Positions 6,018-12,074 of a stretch of 12,074 nt of DNA are shown in pieces. A model generated the notes under the pieces. It did not search any database. It had not been told where the DNA came from and saw only the letters and a list, made by a program, of their open reading frames with translations. How positions within the stretch are numbered: the first letter of the stretch is position 1; every line of letters begins with the position of its first letter. A program made the position numbers and the translations under genes. The stretch lies in contig WRIP01000024.1 in NCBI GenBank assembly GCA_009782665.1, positions 1 to 12,074 of the forward strand, read 5' to 3'. Source of the DNA: Oscillospiraceae bacterium (lineage in GTDB: Bacteria; Bacillota; Clostridia; Oscillospirales; Ruminococcaceae).

Positions 6018-8168
6018 TTAATTTAGTCCTTTCATGTTTAAGGATATCTGTTTCTTTGTCACATCGACCGAGATAATCTCCACCTTCACGACATCAGAAA
6101 CCTTCACAATCTCCGATGGGTGTTTAATAAATCGGTCGGACATCCGGGATATATGAACTAAACCATCCTGATGTACACCGATATCAACAAACGCACCGAA
6201 ATCAATAACGTTACGAACGGTTCCGGTGAGCACCATACCAGGTTTTAGGTCTTCGATGGTTATTAAATCCTCTCGCAAGATGGGAGAGGGAAGATTATCC
6301 CTTATATCTCGACCAGGTTTTTGTAATTCCTGTATGATATCTCTTAGGGTTATCAAACCAACACCGCAACTATCGGCAGTCTTTTGTTCTCCGAAAGACT
6401 GTACTTTTTTATCCAGATCCGGGATATTGTTACTCTTTACATCCAACTCAGAGTAATCGAACATCTCAAGCAATAACCGGGCTGCCTGATAAGACTCAGG
6501 ATGTACCGAGGTATTATCGAATACATTCTCTCCATCGGTGATTCTTAAAAATCCTGCGGCTTGTTCAAATGCTTTTACTCCGAGTTTAGGTACCTTCATA
6601 AACTGAGCTCGCGAGCTAAACTTACCATACTCATTCCGGTAGTTATATATGCTCTCTGCGGTAACACTAGATAAACCGGATACATAGGATAACAGAAAAG
6701 GGGAGGCAGTGTTAACATCAACACCGACGCTATTCACGCAATCTTCTACGACCCCGAGGAGTGAGTCGTTGAGTTTTGCCTGTGGCATATCGTGTTGGTA
6801 TTGACCGACTCCGATGGCCTTTGGGTCTATTTTTACCAACTCAGCCAATGGATCTAGCAGTCGTCGTGCTATTGATACCGCACTGCGTAGTGATACATCA
6901 TAGTTCGGGAGTTCCTTAGCTGCCAATTTAGATGCGGAATAAACTGACGCACCTGCTTCGTTTACCATTACATATGATACTTTTTCCTTTATCTCTCTTA
7001 GGGTAGAGGCAAAAAAGATCTCTGATTCTTTAGAAGCAGTACCGTTGCCGATTGCAATGACCTCAACTCCATGTTTTGCAATCAATTGCTTGATGGTTTC
7101 TTTTGATTCTTCCGTCTTATTCTGAGGTGGTGTAGGGTATATTACAGTTGTATCTAGTACCATACCGCTTGAGTCGATAACTGCAATCTTACATCCGGTT
7201 CGATAGGCAGGGTCAACTGCCAAAATGGCATTTGCTTTGACGGGAGGCTGTAAAAGCAAAGGCTTTAGATTCTGAGAAAACATCTTAATAGCAGCAACCG
7301 CTGCAGTTTCGGTTAACCCGGAACGGATTTCTCTTTCTAAAGAAGGAAAGATTAAGCGTCTTAATGAATCAACGATAGCTTCTTTTAGAGTTTCGGTTGT
7401 TGTACAGGGAGCTTTAAGGCAAAAATTATGCATTATATCTATTGCGTTATCTTCGGGGATGTCTACTGTAACCTTAAGGAAGCCCTCTGACTCACCCCGA
7501 TTTATTGCAAGGATACGATGACTAGGAATCTTCAGAATACTCTCAGAAAACTCATAATACATGCGGTATACCGAGTCTTCTACTTTTGTGTTTTTAGAAC
7601 TCAGAACGGCGATATCATTTACATAGTTACGCAGTAAGCCTTTAAGTGTAGCATCATCCGCAAGATTCTCTGCGATGATGTCTTTTGCTCCGGCTATGGC
7701 AGCATCAACATCATCAACTCCTTTTTCTGGGTCAATAAATTCAGAGGCAAGTTGCATAATAGTGAGGATATGTTCATCTTGAAGCCATATGATATCTGCA
7801 AGTCGCTCAAGCCCTTTCTCTCTTGCCGTTGATGCTCTGGTACGACGTTTTTGTCTAAAAGGTCTATATATATCTTCAAGGGCTGCAAGTGTCGAAGCTG
7901 CTTCAATGTGTGAGCTCAACTCATCGGTCATCTTGCCCTGCGCAGTAATATTCTCAACTATGGTTTGCTTACGTTTTTGAAGATTTCGCAGATACTCTAA
8001 TCTATCATTGAGTTCCCTAAGTACCTGATCATCACAACCTCCTGTGGCTTCTTTCCGGTACCGAGCTATGAAAGGTATGGTATTTCCGTCATCAATCAGA
8101 CTAATGATGTTTTCGATATGCGTATCTTTCAGTGTAAATTCTTCGGTTAGTTTTTTTAGTATTTCCAT
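6018..8168 (-). CDS. tex: Tex family RNA-binding transcription accessory protein
   Basis: With the ATG at 8168 the protein has 716 residues, normal for Tex. Tex binds nucleic acids and affects transcription and RNA turnover; in several bacteria it influences toxin or stress-gene expression. Domains follow the family order: an N-terminal helical Tex region with FIARYRKEATGG (about 33-44), a YqgF/RNase H-like domain opening at AVDPAYRTGCK (about 317-327), helix-hairpin-helix repeats (about 495-545), and a C-terminal S1 domain (about 644-713) with GTVRNVIDFGAFVDIG and QDGLVHISRMS. A GTG six bases upstream (8174) would add two residues, but it overlaps the ribosome binding site AAGGGAG (8174-8180), which is spaced five bases from the ATG. 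The ATG is therefore the better start. The gene stands alone on the minus strand. Confidence 0.95.
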   Translation of the reverse strand: MEILKKLTEEFTLKDTHIENIISLIDDGNTIPFIARYRKEATGGCDDQVLRELNDRLEYLRNLQKRKQTIVENITAQGKMTDELSSHIEAASTLAALEDIYRPFRQKRRTRASTAREKGLERLADIIWLQDEHILTIMQLASEFIDPEKGVDDVDAAIAGAKDIIAENLADDATLKGLLRNYVNDIAVLSSKNTKVEDSVYRMYYEFSESILKIPSHRILAINRGESEGFLKVTVDIPEDNAIDIMHNFCLKAPCTTTETLKEAIVDSLRRLIFPSLEREIRSGLTETAAVAAIKMFSQNLKPLLLQPPVKANAILAVDPAYRTGCKIAVIDSSGMVLDTTVIYPTPPQNKTEESKETIKQLIAKHGVEVIAIGNGTASKESEIFFASTLREIKEKVSYVMVNEAGASVYSASKLAAKELPNYDVSLRSAVSIARRLLDPLAELVKIDPKAIGVGQYQHDMPQAKLNDSLLGVVEDCVNSVGVDVNTASPFLLSYVSGLSSVTAESIYNYRNEYGKFSSRAQFMKVPKLGVKAFEQAAGFLRITDGENVFDNTSVHPESYQAARLLLEMFDYSELDVKSNNIPDLDKKVQSFGEQKTADSCGVGLITLRDIIQELQKPGRDIRDNLPSPILREDLITIEDLKPGMVLTGTVRNVIDFGAFVDIGVHQDGLVHISRMSDRFIKHPSEIVKVSDVVKVEIISVDVTKKQISLNMKGLN

Positions 8169-8187
8169 CGACACTCCCTTATATACT

Positions 8188-8215
8188 TCAATATATTGAG
8201 GATAATGATATCATT
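8188..8215. promoter_or_regulatory. Two adjacent perfect 12-base palindromes upstream of tex
   Basis: TCAATATATTGA (8188-8199) and AATGATATCATT (8204-8215) are each their own reverse complement and are four bases apart. They lie 20 to 47 bases before the tex start codon, in its leader or promoter. They could be operator half-sites or simply AT-rich chance. Confidence 0.35.
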
Positions 8216-8258
8216 GTCTAAGTATAACTGTAAGGGTCTCCAAACGAAAAACTCGAAA

Positions 8259-8287
8259 TTGCAAAGAAATGATAAGTAAGATATAAT
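8259..8287 (+). promoter_or_regulatory. Promoter of the tRNA-Leu locus
   Basis: TTGCAA (8259-8264) and a perfect TATAAT (8282-8287) are exactly 17 bases apart. Transcription would start near 8294, about 14 bases before the broken tRNA-Leu copy and 200 bases before the intact tRNA. It is the best promoter visible for either. Confidence 0.7.
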
Positions 8288-8306
8288 GTGTCTGTAAAGG
8301 TAATTT

Positions 8307-8383
8307 TGCAAGGGGATGGAATCGGTAGACGCGCAGCACTCAAAATGTACTGCGTGTCAGAATGTCCCACTCGGTAGAAACAT
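8307..8383 (+). pseudogene. Degenerate tRNA-Leu copy (5' half preserved)
   Basis: The first half closely follows a bacterial tRNA-Leu: ATGGAATCGGTAGACGCG gives the D-arm, and CTCAAAA (8339-8345) gives an anticodon loop with CAA at 8341-8343, like the intact tRNA at 8494. It is broken. The 3' side of the anticodon stem has an unpaired TA (8348-8349), as if the matching bases were deleted on the 5' side. Position 8 is G instead of T. Past 8354 there is no TTCRA T-loop, no complement to the acceptor strand and no CCA. The region after it instead contains CTCGGTAGAAAC, resembling a second D-loop. It therefore looks like a decayed tRNA behind a working promoter. Confidence 0.6.
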
Positions 8384-8493
8384 TGATTTATAAATAACTT
8401 TGACTACTTCATAACCGTTTTGATTTTTAGATAGCCTTCCTAAATATCCCCCCGATTTCCCGGAATGGTCAAGCGGGAGATTAAAATATAAAT

Positions 8494-8580
8494 GCCGGAA
8501 TGATGGAATTGGCAGACGTGCTGGACTCAAAATCCAGTCCTGGCAACAGGGTGCGGGTTCAAGTCCCGCTTCCGGCACCA
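8494..8580 (+). tRNA. tRNA-Leu, anticodon CAA
   Basis: This is a complete 87-base class II tRNA with encoded CCA. The acceptor GCCGGAA (8494-8500) pairs with TTCCGGC (8570-8576), followed by A73 and CCA. The anticodon stem CTGGA/TCCAG encloses CTCAAAA, giving anticodon CAA (8528-8530), which reads UUG. The long variable arm CCTG-GCAA-CAGG (8539-8550) marks a leucine tRNA. The T-arm is GCGGG-TTCAAGT-CCCGC. All stems pair. A good terminator follows ten bases later. The nearest convincing promoter is upstream of the broken copy at 8307, so the two are probably on one transcript. Confidence 0.97.
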
Positions 8581-8589
8581 GAAAATACC

Positions 8590-8632
8590 AGCCCGTAAAT
8601 GCTTGATATAACCGCGTTTGCGGGCTTTCCGT
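8590..8632 (+). terminator. Terminator of the tRNA-Leu transcript
   Basis: A 13-base stem (AGCCCGTAAATGC at 8590-8602 with GCGTTTGCGGGCT at 8614-8626, two wobble pairs) has an 11-base loop and is followed by a short TTCCGTT tail. The U-run is weak, but the stem is strong and well placed. Confidence 0.75.
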
Positions 8633-8667
8633 TACCCACGTTTTGCCCTAAGAATTTGGAGGACACT

Positions 8668-8790
8668 ATGGTTCGGGGTAATATTCCTCCTGTTTTGCCG
8701 TTTTTTGGAGGAACATTTCACTTCGTGCTCACAGTGTACACGCTCAGTATTGTATTTGCTATAGCACTTAATTCTACTCTTACTTGCTAA
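8668..8790 (+). CDS. Possible 40-residue membrane peptide, unrecognised
   Basis: I do not recognise this product. A reading frame of 40 codons starts four bases after a strong GGAGGA (8658-8663). The N-terminal part is MVRGNIPPVLPFFGG; residues 17-34 (FHFVLTVYTLSIVFAIAL) form one hydrophobic segment long enough to cross a membrane, and the tail is NSTLTC. The frame also extends upstream to an ATG at 8599, but that lies inside the tRNA terminator and has no ribosome site. The early coding region contains TTCCTCC (8684-8690), complementary both to the ribosome site and to a second GGAGGAA at 8707. That could make translation depend on RNA folding. It may equally be non-coding RNA or chance, since short frames are common. 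Confidence 0.3.
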   Translation: MVRGNIPPVLPFFGGTFHFVLTVYTLSIVFAIALNSTLTC

Positions 8791-9043
8791 TTGCAAGAAA
8801 AATATGCATCACTTCCTGTTCAATAGCTTAAAGAGCATTTGTCTTTACGGAACAAACGAACAGCGATAAGGTTAGTATGGCGACGGTTACAAAGCGACTA
8901 CCTATAATATTGTAATACCTGTCTCTCTTGGTGCTTTGTTCTGATACAATTCTATCAATATAGACGTAAACAACAATTGTGAGATTTAGCAAAAACCGAG
9001 ATTTGCATGTTTATAGAACTCTCCAAGGACAATCATGCTTTCA
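8791..9043. other. Gene-free stretch between the small frame and the HipA-like remnant
   Basis: I see no gene here. A small hairpin (CTTGC-TAATT-GCAAG, 8783-8797) spans the stop of the small reading frame and has no T-run on the plus strand. ACAAAGC at 8891 and GCTTTGT at 8933 could pair around about 35 bases, but nothing else supports a structured RNA. The fourth convergent-junction motif is at 8955. Confidence 0.5.
8955..8966 (+). repeat. Convergent-junction motif, copy 4
   Basis: TCAATATAGACG matches the other copies for 11 bases. It lies between the plus-strand tRNA/small-frame region and the 3' end of the minus-strand HipA-like gene. Confidence 0.45.
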
Positions 9044-10130
9044 TTATCTGATAGTTTCTATTTCTTTAGGAGTAATAAGACAAAGCATTCCACGGTTTAG
9101 GTCCTCTATAACCGATTGCCGTCTAAAAAGATATTGAGCGGTGAATTCGCGAGGGTTAGACACAACCTCTGTTACAGGTGGCTCAAATGGAATATCCCTA
9201 ACCATCTTTGAATAGCTCTGCGCCGTTATTCTTTTCATGCTTAAAGACTTGCCTGTATGTTGTAACAGCTCTGTAAAATCGTTGATGAGTATGTCATTAG
9301 GAACATGAACCGGATATCCGCGTGAAATCAATGCGATGTTATGGTCGAACAGTGGTGATAAAGAAAGTACTTGCCCTGTATCACTGTCCCGTAGGATACC
9401 GAAGTTGTATTCGTGTCTGTCCATGTTATATATCAGTCCATCGAAATAGCACATCTTTACATACTGTTCAGCTATACCGTCATCTATTTCTCGCAGTGTG
9501 TCATATATTTTTACATAACTCGTGGCGTCCCCGATGATTGAAATAGCAGGCTCAAAGTCAACAGCAGCGTTCTCGGTGAAGTCCTTACTCTTTATGAACG
9601 TACCTGCGCTACAGTATTTTGCTAATGGTATTCCTAAAGCCTTACCTATTTTGTATGCTAAAAGCTCAGAGAATAGTTCCTCCTGTTTACCTGCTTTGTA
9701 CATCCACCATGTTCCGTCTTCTAAACGCCAGCATTTCTCGAAACTGCCAATGTTTGTCAGCTCAGGTTTTTACTCGGCGTCTGGTCGAATGAGTTTACAT
9801 CGCCGGTAAGCGCAAGGTTGTCAAACCTATTAGCCTGAAAACGTATATCGCTGTATTGGGTAACACTATCTTCCAAAGATTTGATCCAATAGTTATCGTG
9901 GATTGTAGCGGCGTTTACCGATAAGACCGTCGAAATATCGTCCTTGTTTTCCAACCGCAGAGCTTTTTAAGCAAACGTGAGTTTATACGGTGGGAATCAA
10001 TGGCCCTTGACTCTAACCATGTCGCTATGTCCCCTGTTCTTTTCAAAAACAACGGCAAACGAGACAACTCAATGGCTTCAAGAACTCCGTTAACTACACG
10101 CGCTATTGGTACGTCTTTTGATAAAAGCAA
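9044..10130 (-). pseudogene. HipA-like kinase gene interrupted by two frameshifts
   Basis: Three minus-strand frames join into one HipA-type protein of about 362 residues if two single bases are restored. Frame one (from 10130) ends its homology at SRLLKK. A G is missing near 9962-9964 after an AAAAAG run, and the sequence resumes as LRLENKDDISTV. A base is missing in the five-A run at 9767-9771, after which PELTNIGSFEKCWR, the glycine-rich nucleotide loop, and WWMYKAGK follow. The catalytic part is intact: NMDRHEYNFGILRD holds the DxHxxN-type Asp and Asn, and LSPLFDHNIAL the metal-binding Asp. HipA kinases phosphorylate targets such as glutamyl-tRNA synthetase and cause growth arrest. No HipB antitoxin is seen. 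The first frame has no ATG (TTG at 10130, or a GTA at 10143-10145 four bases after AAAGGA). It could also reflect sequencing errors in A-runs. Confidence 0.7.
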
Positions 10131-10179
10131 TAAGTCTTGATTTACTATATATCCTTTCTTACAAAGATTATGTGCTCTT

Positions 10180-10188
10180 TCATTATAT
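10180..10188 (-). promoter_or_regulatory. Extended -10 promoter of the HipA-like gene
   Basis: On the minus strand TGATATAAT is a TGn-TATAAT extended -10 element. Extended -10 promoters can work without a good -35, and none is seen here. It is placed correctly, about 50 bases before the first candidate start. Confidence 0.5.
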
Positions 10189-10403
10189 CACAATTGGTTT
10201 GTAAGGCCTTTCTCCACACCAACTAAAGAATGAAGTTAATGGCATAATTACAGTATTCCAAATAATTCTTAACACCTATAAAGGCGTGGTACTTCTTGTA
10301 TTTTAAGGATGCTAGAATAATTCAATCTTAACTTCCTGTGAATTTTCGCACTAAAACATACAAGTAGCTGAGCAATAGCAGGAAACTCATAATAAACCAC
10401 GAA
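10189..10403. other. Gene-free stretch upstream of the insertion sequence
   Basis: No gene is visible. The left end of the insertion sequence should be in or close to this stretch, but without its right end the terminal repeat cannot be identified. TTCCTG (10333-10338) and CAGGAA (10379-10384) form a short inverted pair of unclear meaning. Confidence 0.45.
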
Positions 10404-10429
10404 AATCCTCGAAAATCGAGGGTTTTTTT
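10404..10429 (+). terminator. Strong terminator just upstream of the transposase promoter
   Basis: CCTCGA-AAA-TCGAGG (10407-10421), extended by AAT/GTT pairs to about nine base pairs, is followed by seven T residues (10423-10429). No plus-strand gene lies just upstream, so its likely job is to stop outside transcription from entering the transposase gene, as is known for several insertion sequences. Confidence 0.85.
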
Positions 10430-10430
10430 G

Positions 10431-10459
10431 TTGCATTTCACGCTGAGATAGTATATAAT
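10431..10459 (+). promoter_or_regulatory. Promoter of the transposase gene
   Basis: TTGCAT (10431-10436) and TATAAT (10454-10459) are 17 bases apart. The -35 begins one base after the T-run of the upstream terminator, a compact insulate-then-transcribe arrangement. Confidence 0.7.
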
Positions 10460-10507
10460 TTTAGTGGGAATTAACACTAATGTTTTGTCTGTTCAAGGAG
10501 GCTCTTT

Positions 10508-12074
10508 ATGTATTTGGATATACTGGTCAAAATACCGGAAATAGAGGGAAAAATTACCAAACAGAAGAAAGAGAGTGGCGTATATATAGATTATGAGTAT
10601 CACCGGGATTACTTACCTGATCGAAAATATACTATTCCCAAAAGAGTATCAATAGGGAAACAGTGTGTAGACGATGAAACAATGATGCGACCTAACCAGA
10701 ATTACTTGATATACTTTCCTGATATAGACCTTCCTGAAGAGAAAAATCAAGAGAGGAGAAGTAGTTGTCTGCGAGCGGGAGCATATATTGTGATTAAGAA
10801 GATCATGGAGATGTACAGACTACCGGAGATGCTGGAGAAGTATTTAGGTGAGAAAGATACAGGGTTGTTTCTTGATCTGGCAGCTTATTCAATCATAAGT
10901 GAGAATAATGCAGGACAGTACTATCCTGATTATGCATATAATCATCCTCTGTTTACCGAAGGTATGAGAATCTATAGTGATTCTAAAGTGTCAGACTTTT
11001 TATATAAGTTAAAAGAAGAAAGCAGTGTTGGGTTCCTCAATGAGTGGAACTCATCAAGAGATCACAATGAGAGAATCTACATTTCGTATGATTCTACCAA
11101 TAAAACTTGCCAAGCCGGTAATATTGAAATGGTTGAATATGGACATACGAAGGATGACTCAGAGCTACCTGTGTTTAACTACTCAATAGCATATGATATT
11201 AATAATCGAGAACCACTATTCTATGAGGATTATCCTGTAAGTATAGTGGATGTATCACAGTTACAGTACATGCTTGAAAAGTCAAAAGCTTATGGATATG
11301 AGAGAATAGGGTTCATACTGGATAGAGGATATTTTAGTAAAGATAATATACGATATATGGACGCTCTTGAGTACGATTTTGTGATAATGGTGAAAGGTAT
11401 GGCTAATTTCGTAAGGGAGATAATCATTGAACACAAAGGAAAGTTTGAAAATAGCAGGGAAAACATCATAAGAGAGTATAAAGCATATGGAATGACGATA
11501 AAGCAGCAGCTGTTTGCTTCTGATGAGAAAGACCGATACTTCCATATTTTCTACAACAGTAGTCGTGAATACTCTGAAAGGGAGATAATAGAAGCTAATA
11601 TAGAGAGAATGACAAAATACCTTACAAAGCAGCAAGGTAAAGTCTGTACGTTGGGCGATGGGTATAAGAAATACTTCGAACTGTTTATTGATGAAAAGGA
11701 TAATGTGTTAGTCTTTGCAAAGGAAAAGGCAGCGATAATAGAAAAGGAGATTGATTTGTGCGGTTATTTTGTAATAGTAACATCTCAAGAGATGACCGCT
11801 AAAGAAGCACTTAATCTTTACAAGAGTCGCGACACTTCAGAAAAACTATTTCGAGGTGATAAGTCTTATCTGGGGAATAAAAGCTTGAGAGTACATTCAA
11901 ATGAGTCGGCCGCTTCAAAGATATTTATTGAGTTTGTTGCACTTATTATTAGAAGCAAAATGTACACCGTTCTTAAAGATGAAATGACAAAAAATGACAG
12001 CAAGTCGAATTACATGACTGTACCGGCTGCTATCAAAGAATTAGAGAAAATAGAATTGGTAAAACTACTGGATA
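10508..12074 (+). CDS. IS4-superfamily (IS1634-like) DDE transposase, 3' partial
   Basis: The frame is open from the ATG at 10508 to the window end, 522 complete codons, with no internal stop. AAGGAGG (10495-10501) is six bases before the start, which fixes it. The transposase cuts and rejoins the element's ends using a DDE metal-binding triad. The residues visible are Asp195 in ISYDSTNK, Asp272 in FILDRGYFSKDN, and Glu445 in the IS4 signature Y-2-R-3-E-6-K (Y438, R441, E445, K452). The gap of about 170 residues between the second Asp and Glu matches the beta-strand insertion of IS4-type enzymes. Length and motif style suggest the IS1634 family, whose members run to about 550-600 residues. 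Nothing shows decay, so the enzyme could be active if its end is intact. Confidence 0.9.
   Translation, partial: MYLDILVKIPEIEGKITKQKKESGVYIDYEYHRDYLPDRKYTIPKRVSIGKQCVDDETMMRPNQNYLIYFPDIDLPEEKNQERRSSCLRAGAYIVIKKIMEMYRLPEMLEKYLGEKDTGLFLDLAAYSIISENNAGQYYPDYAYNHPLFTEGMRIYSDSKVSDFLYKLKEESSVGFLNEWNSSRDHNERIYISYDSTNKTCQAGNIEMVEYGHTKDDSELPVFNYSIAYDINNREPLFYEDYPVSIVDVSQLQYMLEKSKAYGYERIGFILDRGYFSKDNIRYMDALEYDFVIMVKGMANFVREIIIEHKGKFENSRENIIREYKAYGMTIKQQLFASDEKDRYFHIFYNSSREYSEREIIEANIERMTKYLTKQQGKVCTLGDGYKKYFELFIDEKDNVLVFAKEKAAIIEKEIDLCGYFVIVTSQEMTAKEALNLYKSRDTSEKLFRGDKSYLGNKSLRVHSNESAASKIFIEFVALIIRSKMYTVLKDEMTKNDSKSNYMTVPAAIKELEKIELVKLLD

Larger units (their letters stand above)
10404..12074 (+). mobile_element. 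IS4-superfamily insertion sequence, probably IS1634 type (right end outside window)
   Basis: The element comprises a leading terminator, a promoter and a DDE transposase gene running off the window. The true left boundary is not determined and may lie up to about 200 bases further left. It sits 5' of the disrupted HipA-like gene and points away from it. Confidence 0.7.

Noticed and set aside
8469..8486. Possible second tRNA fragment (GGTCAAGCGGG, resembling a D-arm) before the intact tRNA
   Set aside because: Only about ten bases match a D-arm pattern, with no anticodon arm or acceptor; too short to call.
8357..8578. 73-codon minus-strand frame starting MPEAGLEPAP
   Set aside because: It is antisense to the tRNA-Leu gene; this type of AGLEP sequence is a known artefact of translating tRNA complements.
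8891..8939. Structured RNA formed by ACAAAGC and GCTTTGT
   Set aside because: A single seven-base pairing around about 35 bases, with no promoter, terminator or further helices, is not enough.
9767..9771. Programmed -1 frameshift in the HipA-like gene
   Set aside because: The run reads T AAA AAC, not a full A AAA AAC slippery heptamer, and a second, unrelated frameshift exists upstream, so decay or sequencing error is more likely.
11282..11635. 117-codon minus-strand frame inside the transposase
   Set aside because: It is a shadow of the transposase coding sequence, which has clear catalytic motifs on the plus strand.

Overview
The window looks like a stretch of chromosome from a low-to-moderate GC Firmicute, probably an anaerobic member of the Clostridia. 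This is inferred from strong AAGGAGG-type ribosome binding sites, several TTGNNN-17-TATAAT promoters, frequent AGA/ATA codons, and a URO-D/TIGR04076 gene pair that I associate with anaerobes. The genus cannot be fixed from the sequence.

Region 1 (1-1040) is the 3' end of a phosphate-uptake (pst) operon: the tail of the permease PstA, then a full-length PstB. This PstB has lost the Walker A lysine, the Q-loop glutamine and the Walker B catalytic glutamate, while the rest of the protein is well kept. A bidirectional terminator closes the operon, and no phoU follows. Region 2 (1052-2741, minus strand) holds a class I/II PLP aminotransferase and a small TIGR04076 protein, each with its own signals. 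Region 3 (3072-4208) is a URO-D-like protein of the methyltransferase type, divergent from the TIGR04076 gene across a roughly 330-base regulatory spacer. Region 4 (4492-5968) is a stand-alone histidine phosphotransfer (HPt) protein diverging from a LOG-family nucleotide hydrolase. Region 5 (6018-8168, minus) is the RNA-binding protein Tex.

Region 6 (8259-8632) is a tRNA-Leu locus. A broken tRNA-Leu copy behind a good promoter is followed by an intact tRNA-Leu(CAA) and a terminator. Region 7 (about 8650-12074) looks accessory. It has a possible 40-residue membrane peptide, a HipA-like kinase gene split by two single-base losses, and the left part of an IS4-superfamily (probably IS1634-type) insertion sequence, cut off by the window end.

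The points most worth a second look are the ATPase-dead-looking PstB, a short motif (TCAATATAGAC and close variants) that occurs once in each of the four convergent gene junctions and was not found in the other spacers, and the promoter-bearing tRNA-Leu remnant. I see no CRISPR array, no phage genes and no clear new multi-gene system.
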